Of a DNA stretch of 64,000 nt, positions 1-8,917 are shown in pieces (the stretch's first letter is position 1; every line of letters starts with the position of its first letter). A program made the position numbers and the translations under genes. The notes under the pieces were generated by a model. That model did no database searches. It worked only from the letters and a program-made list of their open reading frames with translations, and was not told the origin of the DNA. The DNA is from DATCJU01 sp036562635 (GTDB lineage Bacteria > Actinomycetota > Actinomycetes > Mycobacteriales > Pseudonocardiaceae): positions 4,145 through 68,144 of the forward strand of contig DATCJU010000077.1 of the NCBI GenBank assembly GCA_036562635.1, written 5' to 3'.

Positions 1-1
1 C

Positions 2-2038
2 CCGGCGCGTTCGGTGGTGGTGGCCGGGTCCCGGCTGGCCGCCGCGGCCGTCAGCCCGGAAACCCTGCGACTGGCCCTCATCGGCAAGGTGCTCACCACC
101 GGGGACGCGGTGTCCCTGCTGCCCCAGGACCTCGCACCGCCGCCGACCGCCGACGTGTCCACCGCACGGCGCAAGCTGTCCGCCGCGATCGGGCTGACCT
201 GGACCAACGAACTCGTCACCATCACCGCGACCGACCCACCGGGCCCGGTCGCGGTGCACCCGGCGACCGTCGTGCAGTGGCGCAACGGCCCCCGTACCGG
301 GGACCTGCCCCCACAACCCACCTCCGGCGCCGCCACCACCACGCCCCGGCCGGCCACACCCGTCGGTGACGCGAACGCCCGGCCGAACACCGCATCCGCC
401 ACCACGTCCGGCACCGCATCCACCACCGAGGCCCCTGCGCCCCCGGTTCCGGTGGCCGACCTGGCCGGCATGCACGACCAGGCACGACGGCTCGGTGAGT
501 GGCTGGACCTGGCCTTCCACCACCCGGACCTGCTGACCCGGCTGGGGGCGACCCCACGGCTCGGTGTCCTGGTGGCGGGCCCGTCCGGCGTCGGCAAGGT
601 CACCCTGGTCCGGGCGGTCGCCCACGCCGCCAAGGCCGAGGTCGTGGAGCTGGTGGCTCCCAGCGCCGCCGCCCTGGAGCCGGGTGCGGCGGCGCAGCGG
701 GTGCGGGACGCGATCACCGGTGCCGTGTCCACGGCACGTTCCGGCCGCCCGTGCGTGCTGCTGCTGTCCGACGTGGAGAGCCTGCTCCCGGCGTCGGCAC
801 CGCCACCGCTGGCCACCGTGGTGCTCGACGAGCTCCGTTCCGCGATCACCACGCCCCGACTCGCCCTGGTCGTGACCAGCTCCCACCCCGAGGCCGTCGA
901 CCCCCGGCTCCGGGACCCGGAACTGGTCGACCGGGAACTGACCGTGCCCCTGCCGGACGCCCGTGTCCGCGGCGAGCTGCTCCGCGTGCTGCTGCGGGAC
1001 GTCCCCCTGGCCGACGGGGTGGACCTGGACGCCGTGGCGGAACGCACCCCCGGTTTCGTCGTCGCCGACCTGGTCGCGCTGCGTCGAGAGGCGGCGGTGC
1101 GCGCCGCCCTGCGGCACCAGGGCACCCCGGACGGTGCCGAGGAGACCGAGCCACGCATCGACCAGGAGGACCTGCTGGGTGCGCTGGAGGCGGTGCGCCC
1201 CATCTCCATGTCCTCCTCGGACAACCTGCAGATCGGCGGGCTGACCCTGGACGACGTCGGGGACATGGTCCAGGTCAAGCAGGCCCTCACCGAGACGGTG
1301 CTCTGGCCGCTGCAGTACCCGGACTCGTTCGCACGCCTCGGCGTCCAGCCGCCGCGCGGTGTCCTGTTGTACGGGCCGCCCGGCTGTGGCAAGACCTTCC
1401 TGGTCCGGGCCCTGGCCGGGACCGGCCGGCTCAACGTGCTGGCCGTCAAGGGTGCCGAGCTGCTCGACAAGTGGGTCGGCGAGTCCGAGCGGGCGGTGCG
1501 CGACCTGTTCCGCCGGGCGGCCGACGCCGCACCGACACTGATCTTCCTGGACGAGGTGGACGCCCTGGCTCCACGGCGGGGCCAGTCCTCCGACTCCGGT
1601 GTGGCGGACCGGGTGGTGGCCGCGCTGCTCACCGAACTGGACGGGGTCGAGCCACTGCGCGACGTCGTGGTGCTCGCCGCCACCAACCGCCCCGAACTGG
1701 TGGATCCCGCACTGCTGCGCCCCGGACGGCTGGAGCGGCTGGTGTACGTGCCGCCGCCGGACGCCGCGGCCCGGGCGGAGATCCTCCGGGCCGCCGCCCG
1801 GAACACCCCGCTCGCCGAGGACGTCGACCTGGAGGCGCTGGCCGCCGAACTGGACGGCTACTCCGCGGCCGACTGCGCCGCACTGGTCCGGGAGGCCGCG
1901 CTGACCGCCATGCGCGAGTCGCTGCAGGCCAGTGAGGTGACCGCGGAGCACCTCGCCCGTGCCCGGGAACGGGTCCGGCCGTCGCTGGACCCGGTGCAGC
2001 TCGCCGCGCTGGAGGCCTACGCCGAGAGCCGGCGCTGA
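2..2038 (+). CDS. AAA+ ATPase, CDC48-like with two ATPase domains (5' end cut off)
   Basis: Tandem AAA+ ATPase of the CDC48/p97-like type found in actinobacteria. The reading frame is open to the left edge, so the true start probably lies outside; the first in-frame GTG is at 14, and residues below count from it. An N-terminal segment of about 90 residues may be a CDC48-N-like fold, followed by a Pro/Thr-rich linker. The first ATPase domain is degenerate: its Walker A reads GPSGVGKV with no Ser/Thr after the lysine (189-196), and its Walker B reads SDVE. The second is canonical: YGPPGCGKT (453-461), LDEVD (512-516), sensor ATNRPELVDP and a following arginine region. So only the second domain is expected to hydrolyse ATP. 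It converges on the virR-like gene, with a strong hairpin between them. Confidence 0.88.
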   Translation, partial: PARSVVVAGSRLAAAAVSPETLRLALIGKVLTTGDAVSLLPQDLAPPPTADVSTARRKLSAAIGLTWTNELVTITATDPPGPVAVHPATVVQWRNGPRTGDLPPQPTSGAATTTPRPATPVGDANARPNTASATTSGTASTTEAPAPPVPVADLAGMHDQARRLGEWLDLAFHHPDLLTRLGATPRLGVLVAGPSGVGKVTLVRAVAHAAKAEVVELVAPSAAALEPGAAAQRVRDAITGAVSTARSGRPCVLLLSDVESLLPASAPPPLATVVLDELRSAITTPRLALVVTSSHPEAVDPRLRDPELVDRELTVPLPDARVRGELLRVLLRDVPLADGVDLDAVAERTPGFVVADLVALRREAAVRAALRHQGTPDGAEETEPRIDQEDLLGALEAVRPISMSSSDNLQIGGLTLDDVGDMVQVKQALTETVLWPLQYPDSFARLGVQPPRGVLLYGPPGCGKTFLVRALAGTGRLNVLAVKGAELLDKWVGESERAVRDLFRRAADAAPTLIFLDEVDALAPRRGQSSDSGVADRVVAALLTELDGVEPLRDVVVLAATNRPELVDPALLRPGRLERLVYVPPPDAAARAEILRAAARNTPLAEDVDLEALAAELDGYSAADCAALVREAALTAMRESLQASEVTAEHLARARERVRPSLDPVQLAALEAYAESRR

Positions 2039-2045
2039 GCGACGA

Positions 2046-2090
2046 CGTCGCGGGCGCCCGGCCGGAGGTGCCGGCCGGACGCCCGCGACG
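2046..2090. terminator. Bidirectional hairpin terminator
   Basis: Two 20-base arms with a 5-base loop and one G-U type mismatch lie between the converging ATPase and virR-like genes. There is no U tract, as is common for actinobacterial terminators. Confidence 0.8.
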
Positions 2091-2104
2091 GGTGGTCTGC
2101 GACG

Positions 2105-2773
2105 CTACTTGCTCCCGGGGCCGCGGTAGTCGTTGGTGATGATCACGATGAGGCCCGGGCTGGCCCCGGCGATCCCCTCGAACCGTGGCGCCGTCCGGAG
2201 GTGGAACAGCTGGCCCAGCTCCTCGGCCGCCGCCTGTTCCTCGGTGCCCGGCCGGTAGTAGACCGTGCTCGTCGGGATGCGTCCCGCCGAGTAGTTGCCC
2301 ACCTCGTCCACCTGCCAGCCGGCACTGCGCAGTTCCTCGGCGGCTCGGCTGGCCAGGCCGGTGATGGTGCCGTTGTTGTAGACCCGGACACTCGGCCGCA
2401 CCGTCCCGGAGCCCTGCCCGGCGGGCGGGGTGTACTCGCCGGTGCTCACGGGCTGCCCCGGCTGGCCGGTGCCCGGCTGGTCGGTGACGGCGCCGGGAGG
2501 TGCGGTCGGCGACTCCCCGGAGGTGTCGGGCGTGCCCTCCGGGCCGGTCGGGGCGGGCTGTTCCGGTTGCGTCGAACCGGGAGGCGCCCCGGGTTCGGTT
2601 CCCGGGCCGGTGACGGTGGTGGTGTTCACTGGGGGCGCCGCCTGCCCTCCGTCCTCGGGTCCGGCCTCGCCACCGATGAGCGAGACCGTCCCGGCGACGA
2701 GCGCCGCTGCGGCCACACCGAGCAGGGCCAGGCCCGCCACCCGCAACGGGCGGGCCGAGCTGGACGGGTCCAC
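2105..2773 (-). CDS. LytR_C-domain membrane protein, VirR-like
   Basis: A 222-residue protein with one N-terminal membrane segment (about residues 13-35), a long Pro/Gly/Thr-rich extracellular linker and a C-terminal LytR_C domain (about 127-215, beginning VRVYNNGTITG). This matches mycobacterial VirR (Rv0431) in architecture. VirR is an envelope protein linked to wall integrity and vesicle release. The GTG start follows a GGGAGG ribosome site by only 3 bases and lies 20 bases after the DUF3263 gene, so the two are probably co-transcribed. Neighbour order (DUF3263, def, CDC48-like ATPase nearby) also matches the mycobacterial locus. The family call is firm; the vesicle role is carried over by inference. 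Confidence 0.85.
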   Translation of the reverse strand: MDPSSSARPLRVAGLALLGVAAAALVAGTVSLIGGEAGPEDGGQAAPPVNTTTVTGPGTEPGAPPGSTQPEQPAPTGPEGTPDTSGESPTAPPGAVTDQPGTGQPGQPVSTGEYTPPAGQGSGTVRPSVRVYNNGTITGLASRAAEELRSAGWQVDEVGNYSAGRIPTSTVYYRPGTEEQAAAEELGQLFHLRTAPRFEGIAGASPGLIVIITNDYRGPGSK

Positions 2774-2793
2774 GATCCTCCCTGAGGCCTAAT

Positions 2794-3090
2794 TCAGTGG
2801 GGGTCGATACCGAGCCGCCGGGCGACACGCGCCCGCTGCCGCGCCGCCCGCATCCGCTGCAACCGCTTGACCAGCATGGGGTCCGCCCGCATCGCCTCGG
2901 GCTTGTCGATGATGCCGTTCAGCACCTGGTAGTACCGGGTGGCCGACATGTCGAAGAGCTCACGGATCGCCTGCTCCTTGGCGCCGGGGTACTTCCACCA
3001 CTGACGCTCGAAGGCCAGGATCTCCTGCTCGAGACGGGTCAGGCCGTCCTCCGGTTCCTGATCGGGTACCAGGGCCTCTGCGGCATCCAT
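2794..3090 (-). CDS. DUF3263 small HTH-like protein
   Basis: A 98-residue conserved actinobacterial protein of the DUF3263 family, like Rv0430. The core reads FERQWWKYPGAKEQAIRELF followed by SATRYYQVLN, a helix-rich fold resembling a small DNA-binding protein, with a basic C-terminus. I chose the ATG at 3090 because GAGGA precedes it at good spacing and the length then matches relatives. A longer frame reaching beyond 3273 would overlap def head to head and has no family support. It is divergent from def and leads into the virR-like gene. Molecular function is not established. Confidence 0.85.
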   Translation of the reverse strand: MDAAEALVPDQEPEDGLTRLEQEILAFERQWWKYPGAKEQAIRELFDMSATRYYQVLNGIIDKPEAMRADPMLVKRLQRMRAARQRARVARRLGIDPH

Positions 3091-3271
3091 CTGGTTCCTC
3101 GCCCTCACGGTTCCGGCGTCGTCCTTGCGGCACCACGTGTCGATCTCGTTCCGTGGTGGTTCATTAGAACACGCATCAGGCGTCCCGGCCGGGGAATTGC
3201 CCCCCGTACCAGGGGTGGTGTCGGAACTCCCCCGGGGCTGCTCGGACCGGTCCCGACTAGGGTCATCTGCC

Positions 3272-3847
3272 ATGGCCGTGCACCCCATTCGGATCGTCGG
3301 TGATCCCGTGCTCCACCAGCCCACCCGGCCGGTGGAGAAGTTCGACGACGAGCTGCGCACGCTCGTCGCCGACATGTTCGAGACGATGGCCGCCGCCAAC
3401 GGCGTGGGCCTGGCAGCCAACCAGATCGGCGTGGACCTGCGCCTCTTCGTCTACGACTGCCCGGACGACGAGGGGAACCAGTACCGGGGTGTGGTGTGCA
3501 ACCCGGTCCTGGAGACCTCCGAGGTACCCCTGGGCATGCCCGACCCCGACGACGACTGGGAGGGCTGCCTGTCCGTTCCGGGCGAGGCTTTCCCCACCGG
3601 TCGGGCCGCATGGGCCCGGGTCACCGGATTCGACGAGAACGGCAAGCCCATCACGGTGGAGGGCACCGGGTTCTTCGCCCGCTGCCTGCAGCACGAGACC
3701 GACCATCTCGACGGCTACCTGTACCTGGACCGTCTCGTCGGGCGACACGCCCGGGAGGCGAAGCGGATGCTGAAGCGGAACGGCTGGGGCAAGCCCGGCC
3801 TGTCCTGGGACCCCGCCGTGGAGGGCGACCCGTTCGCCGACGACTGA
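3272..3847 (+). CDS. def: Peptide deformylase
   Basis: Removes the formyl group from the N-terminal methionine of new proteins; cytosolic metalloenzyme. All three family motifs are present: GVGLAANQ (44-51), EGCLS (97-101, metal cysteine) and HETDH (141-145, metal histidines and catalytic glutamate). At 191 residues it is a normal-length actinobacterial Def. The C-terminal tail after the catalytic core is acidic. The start ATG lies in a CCATGG palindrome, so an ATG also exists on the opposite strand, but this frame fits the family start MAVHPIRIVGDP. Confidence 0.97.
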   Translation: MAVHPIRIVGDPVLHQPTRPVEKFDDELRTLVADMFETMAAANGVGLAANQIGVDLRLFVYDCPDDEGNQYRGVVCNPVLETSEVPLGMPDPDDDWEGCLSVPGEAFPTGRAAWARVTGFDENGKPITVEGTGFFARCLQHETDHLDGYLYLDRLVGRHAREAKRMLKRNGWGKPGLSWDPAVEGDPFADD

Positions 3848-3882
3848 ACCCTGCTGTCCATGGGAACCCTGCTGTCCATGGG
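3847..3882 (+). repeat. 18-bp perfect tandem duplication at the def stop codon
   Basis: The 18-mer AACCCTGCTGTCCATGGG occurs twice with no gap, directly after the def stop codon. It may be a recent slippage duplication; no function is evident. Confidence 0.9.
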
Positions 3883-4267
3883 ACCAGCGTGCCACCGGGT
3901 CCCGACACTTCCCAGCCGCCGCTGCCGCCCCGGACCTCCTCGTGATCGCAGGTCAGAGACGGTGCGCCTGCCGGTGACCCGTTCGGCCGGCACCCGGTGA
4001 CGGCCCCTGTGGGCCGCCGGACCCGGTCCGGTGGTACCGCCTCGGTCCCGTCCGTTCCGCTCCCCGCGCACGGCCGCACCGCCCTCCGGCTCCCCGTCGG
4101 GCAACGGGGAGCCGGAGACGTCGGTGTTCCGGTCCGCCGGCGCCGCGACGGACCGCTCCGAGCCGTGTCCGCTGGAGGCGAACGACCAGCCGGAATGCCC
4201 GCCACCCCTCCGTCCTTGAAACAGCTGCAACGTTGTAAGCAACCCTTCCGACGAGGCGGTGGTCGCG
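3883..4267. other. Intergenic region before the trypsin/PDZ protease
   Basis: No convincing gene. It holds small GC-rich hairpins, for example GGCCC/GGGCC arms at 4002-4015 and a 15-base near-palindrome at 4017-4031, which may terminate def. At 4228-4237 is CAACGTTGTA, a palindromic core also found in the msiK promoter at 43835-43844. It could be an operator for the downstream protease gene. Confidence 0.5.
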
Positions 4268-5311
4268 GTGCGCGGTGACGGCCCCGACATTCCCGAGATT
4301 CCCGACTACCCGGACTTCTCCGACGCCGAGAACGAGACCCGCTCCGGCGAGGCGGCCGCACACCCGGGCCCGGCCGACGCCGCACGGGCCGCCTCGGACT
4401 CCGCCCTGGACGCCTACTCGCGCACGGTGAGCTCGGTGGCCGCCGCGGTCACCCCCCACGTGGCGAGCGTGCAGCTCGGTCACGGCGGCGGTTCGGCCGT
4501 CGTGTTCACCAACGACGGCTTCCTGCTCACCAACGCGCACGTGGTCGACCGGGCCGGCAGCGGGATCGTCACGTTCGCCGACGGTTCGGAGACCCGGTTC
4601 GACGTGATCGGCTCCGACCCGCTGTCCGACCTGGCCGTGCTGCGCAGCCGCGGCGACGCGCCCCTGGCCGTCGAGCTGGGCGACGCGGACAAGCTGGTCG
4701 TGGGCCAGCTCGTGGTGGCCGTGGGCAGTCCGCTCGGCCTGGCCGGCTCGGTCACCGCCGGGGTGGTCAGCGCCCTGGGCCGGGCCCTGCCGGTGCGCAA
4801 CGGCCGGACGATCCGGGTGATCGAGGACGTGATCCAGACGGACGCGGCGCTCAACCCGGGCAACTCCGGTGGGGCGCTCGCCGACGCCAGCGGACGTGTG
4901 GTGGGGATCAGCACCGCGGTCGCCGGGATCGGGCTGGGCCTGGCGGTCCCGATGAACTCCACCACCCGGCTGATCATCAACACACTGCTGTCCGAGGGCC
5001 GCGTGCGCCGGGCCTACCTGGGCGTGGTCGGTGTCCCGGCGCCGCTGCCGGTCGACGTGGCCGTGCGCACCGGGCAGCGGACCGCGGTGCGACTGGTGGA
5101 CGTGGTCGCGGGTGGACCGGCGGACCGCGCCGGCCTGCGCCGGGGCGACCTGGTGCTCACCGTCGGCCGTCAGCCCGTGGCGGACGCCCAGGGCATCCAG
5201 CGTCAGCTCTTCGCCGACGCCATCGGGGTACCGCTGCCGATCACGGTGCTGCGCAACGGCGCCATGGTGGACGTGATCGCGGTCCCCAGTGAGCTCACCG
5301 AGGCCCGGTAG
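4268..5311 (+). CDS. Trypsin-like serine protease with PDZ domain (HtrA/DegP-like, S1C)
   Basis: A 347-residue protein with a chymotrypsin-fold protease domain followed by a PDZ domain. The catalytic triad is visible: His91 in TNAHVVD, Asp121 in SDLAVLR and Ser200 in NPGNSGGAL. The PDZ domain spans about 245-340, with RAYLGVVG at its entry. It resembles HtrA proteases but shows no signal peptide or membrane segment, and its N-terminus is acidic, so it is probably cytosolic. That is unusual for HtrA relatives. I chose the GTG at 4268, 11 bases after GAGG; an in-frame GTG at 4259 is too close to that site. A strong terminator follows. Confidence 0.88.
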   Translation: MRGDGPDIPEIPDYPDFSDAENETRSGEAAAHPGPADAARAASDSALDAYSRTVSSVAAAVTPHVASVQLGHGGGSAVVFTNDGFLLTNAHVVDRAGSGIVTFADGSETRFDVIGSDPLSDLAVLRSRGDAPLAVELGDADKLVVGQLVVAVGSPLGLAGSVTAGVVSALGRALPVRNGRTIRVIEDVIQTDAALNPGNSGGALADASGRVVGISTAVAGIGLGLAVPMNSTTRLIINTLLSEGRVRRAYLGVVGVPAPLPVDVAVRTGQRTAVRLVDVVAGGPADRAGLRRGDLVLTVGRQPVADAQGIQRQLFADAIGVPLPITVLRNGAMVDVIAVPSELTEAR

Positions 5312-5340
5312 CCGCCGCGGACACCCTCGCCCACCACGTG

Positions 5341-5375
5341 CCCGTGTCCGGCCCGGTCACCGGGCCGGACACGGG
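5341..5375. terminator. Perfect 16-bp hairpin terminator
   Basis: Perfect 16-base arms around a TCA loop, 29 bases past the protease stop, followed by AAAAA. It separates the protease gene from lysE. Confidence 0.85.
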
Positions 5376-5417
5376 AAAAACCAGGTACGCACCCGGGGAG
5401 GCCCGGAGCACGCTGGT

Positions 5418-6074
5418 GTGGTGCTCACCGGTCTGCTCGCGTTCGTGGCGGCGTCGTTCCTGATCGCCATGTCCCCCGGCCCGGCGACGGTGCTGCTGCT
5501 GCGCCAGTCGGTGCGGGGCAGCCGGCGCACCGTGCTGGCCACCGTCGCCGGTATCGAGGCCGGTGTGCTGATGTGGGCGGTGGCCGCGGTGTTCGGGCTG
5601 TCCGCGGTACTGGTGGCGTCCCGGATGGCCTACGACGTGCTGCGGCTGATCGGTGCCGGGGTGCTGATCTGGTTCGGCGTCCAGACACTCCGGTCCGTGC
5701 GGGCCTCCGTCCGGGCGCAGTCGACCAGCGACACCACCACGGAGACGGTCGGCACGACACCGGTGGAGGTGGACCGGCCCCACCGGGCCTTCCGCATGGG
5801 GTTGCTGACCAACGCCACCAACCCCAAGCTGGGGGTGTTCGCCCTCTCCTTCCTGCCCCAGTTCGTCCCGTCCGAGCTGTCCCCGCAGACCGGGCTGCTG
5901 CTGATCGCCGGGGTGTGGGTGCTGGTCGACACCCTCTGGTACCTGGTGATCGCGGCCACGCTGCACCGCCTGGGCCGGTGGATCCGCCGGGCCCGGGTGC
6001 GTCGGCGACTGGAGCAGGTGTCCGGCTCCGTGCTGATCGCGTTGGGGATCCAGGTGGCCCTCACCTCACGGTGA
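5418..6074 (+). CDS. LysE/RhtB-family amino acid exporter
   Basis: A 218-residue inner-membrane protein of the LysE/RhtB exporter family, with about six hydrophobic segments. The N-terminal segment reads SFLIAMSPGPATVLLLRQS, the family signature with its conserved Pro-Gly-Pro. The second hallmark, NATNPKLGVFALSFLPQF, lies after a hydrophilic loop at about residues 90-118. Substrate cannot be told from sequence; amino acids such as lysine, homoserine or threonine are exported by relatives. I chose the GTG at 5418, 9 bases after GGAG. It stands alone between a terminator and the thiC leader. Confidence 0.88.
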   Translation: MVLTGLLAFVAASFLIAMSPGPATVLLLRQSVRGSRRTVLATVAGIEAGVLMWAVAAVFGLSAVLVASRMAYDVLRLIGAGVLIWFGVQTLRSVRASVRAQSTSDTTTETVGTTPVEVDRPHRAFRMGLLTNATNPKLGVFALSFLPQFVPSELSPQTGLLLIAGVWVLVDTLWYLVIAATLHRLGRWIRRARVRRRLEQVSGSVLIALGIQVALTSR

Positions 6075-6101
6075 CCTGTCCCTCCCCGGTCCCCGGCGGT
6101 C

Positions 6102-6130
6102 TGGTCAAACGACAGGTGACTCGTTAGCCT
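6102..6130 (+). promoter_or_regulatory. Putative thiC promoter
   Basis: TGGTCA (6102-6107) and TAGCCT (6125-6130) are spaced by 17 bases, a reasonable sigma-70-like pair. Transcription would start near 6137 and run into the TPP aptamer. Confidence 0.5.
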
Positions 6131-6163
6131 CCCCGCGGGATCGCGCATCCCGAACGGACAACT

Positions 6164-6275
6164 GCACACGCGGGAGCTCGCGCCGAAGCGGGCTGAGAGG
6201 GCGGCTGGGGTCGCGTACGACGACCCGGTGCCGCCGACCGCCGGAACCTGACCGGGTAATGCCGGCGTAGGGAGG
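6164..6275 (+). promoter_or_regulatory. TPP riboswitch (THI element) of thiCD
   Basis: Contains the thi-box signatures GGGCTGAGAGG, ACCTGACCGGGTAATGCCGG and CGTAGGGAGG in the right order. The last bases of the aptamer contain the thiC ribosome site GGAGG at 6271-6275, so thiamine pyrophosphate binding most likely hides that site and blocks translation of thiC. Confidence 0.95.
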
Positions 6276-6284
6276 ACATCACCG

Positions 6285-7933
<1,649 letters not shown>

Positions 7934-7937
<4 letters not shown>

Positions 7938-8794
7938 TCTTCACGGTTCCCGAGGCCGGCCGCACCCCGCCCCGCGTGCTCACCATCGCCGGCTCCGACT
8001 CCGGCGGTGGCGCCGGTCTCCAGGCCGACCTGCGCACCTTCTTCGCCTGCGGGGTGCACGGGACGACCGCCCTCACCGCGGTCACCGTGCAGAACTCGAC
8101 GGGGGTGGCCAGCTACCACGAGATCCCGGTGGACACCGTGGTGGGCCAGATCGAGGCGGTGGTCACCGACATCGGGGTGCAGGCGGTCAAGACCGGCATG
8201 CTCGCCTCCGCCGAGATCATCCGGGCGGTGGGCGAGACCTGTCGGCGCCTGGGCATCGGCCGGGACGGGACGGTGCCGTTCGTCGTCGACCCGGTGGCCG
8301 CGTCCATGCACGGCGATCCGCTGCTGCGCGACGACGCCCTCGACGCGCTGCGCGAGTTGCTGGCCCAGGCCACCCTGGTCACCCCGAACCTGGACGAGGT
8401 CCGGCTGCTGACCGGGGTGGACGTACGGGACCGCGCCGGGCTGCTGGAGGCCGCCAGGGCGGTGCACGAGCTGGGACCGCAGTGGGTGCTGATCAAGGCC
8501 GGACACCTGGTCGAGGACCTGGAGTGCGTCGACCTGCTCCACGGGATCACCGACGACGGCGAGGTCCGCATCGAGCTGCCCGGCCCCCGTTTCACCACGC
8601 CGCACACGCACGGCGGCGGGGACACCCTCGCCTCGGCGATCACCTCGGCGCTGGCCTACGGGGCGTCCGTTCCGGACGCGGTGCGGTTCGGCAAGAGGTA
8701 CGTCGTGTCGGCGGTGCGGGACGCCTACCCGCTGGGCGCGGGTGTGGGTCCGGTGTCCGGTTTCTGGCGACTCACCCCGGAACCCGGGCGCTGA
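7934..8794 (+). CDS. thiD: Hydroxymethylpyrimidine (phosphate) kinase ThiD
   Basis: Ribokinase-fold kinase that phosphorylates HMP and HMP phosphate to HMP diphosphate. The N-terminal motif is LTIAGSDSGGGAGLQADLRT, characteristic of ThiD. The C-terminal anion-hole region reads THGGGDTLASAI where most relatives have HGTGCTLSSAI. So the usual GTGC is GGGD here: the catalytic aspartate seems shifted or replaced, which is unusual and worth checking. Length is 286 residues. Its start overlaps the thiC stop by four bases. A strong hairpin follows. Confidence 0.93.
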
Positions 8795-8810
8795 CCACGC
8801 CGCACGGCAT

Positions 8811-8853
8811 GCCGGGCGCACCCGGGGAGCACCCCGCTCCGGGTGCGCCCGGC
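8811..8853 (+). terminator. thiCD terminator hairpin
   Basis: Perfect 15-base arms with a 13-base loop, 17 bases past the thiD stop. Confidence 0.85.
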
Positions 8854-8917
8854 CCACCACGCGGCCCCCGGCGTCCCATGGGGCAACATTCCCTGCTGTT
8901 CACCCGAATAGGTTGGT

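Noticed and set aside
3091..3420. N-terminal extension of the DUF3263 frame past 3273
   Set aside because: It would overlap def head to head, lacks family similarity, and a good ribosome site precedes the shorter start.
3715..4290. Possible minus-strand gene in the gap after def
   Set aside because: Arg/Gly/Ser-rich translation without motifs, and it overlaps the real genes on both sides.
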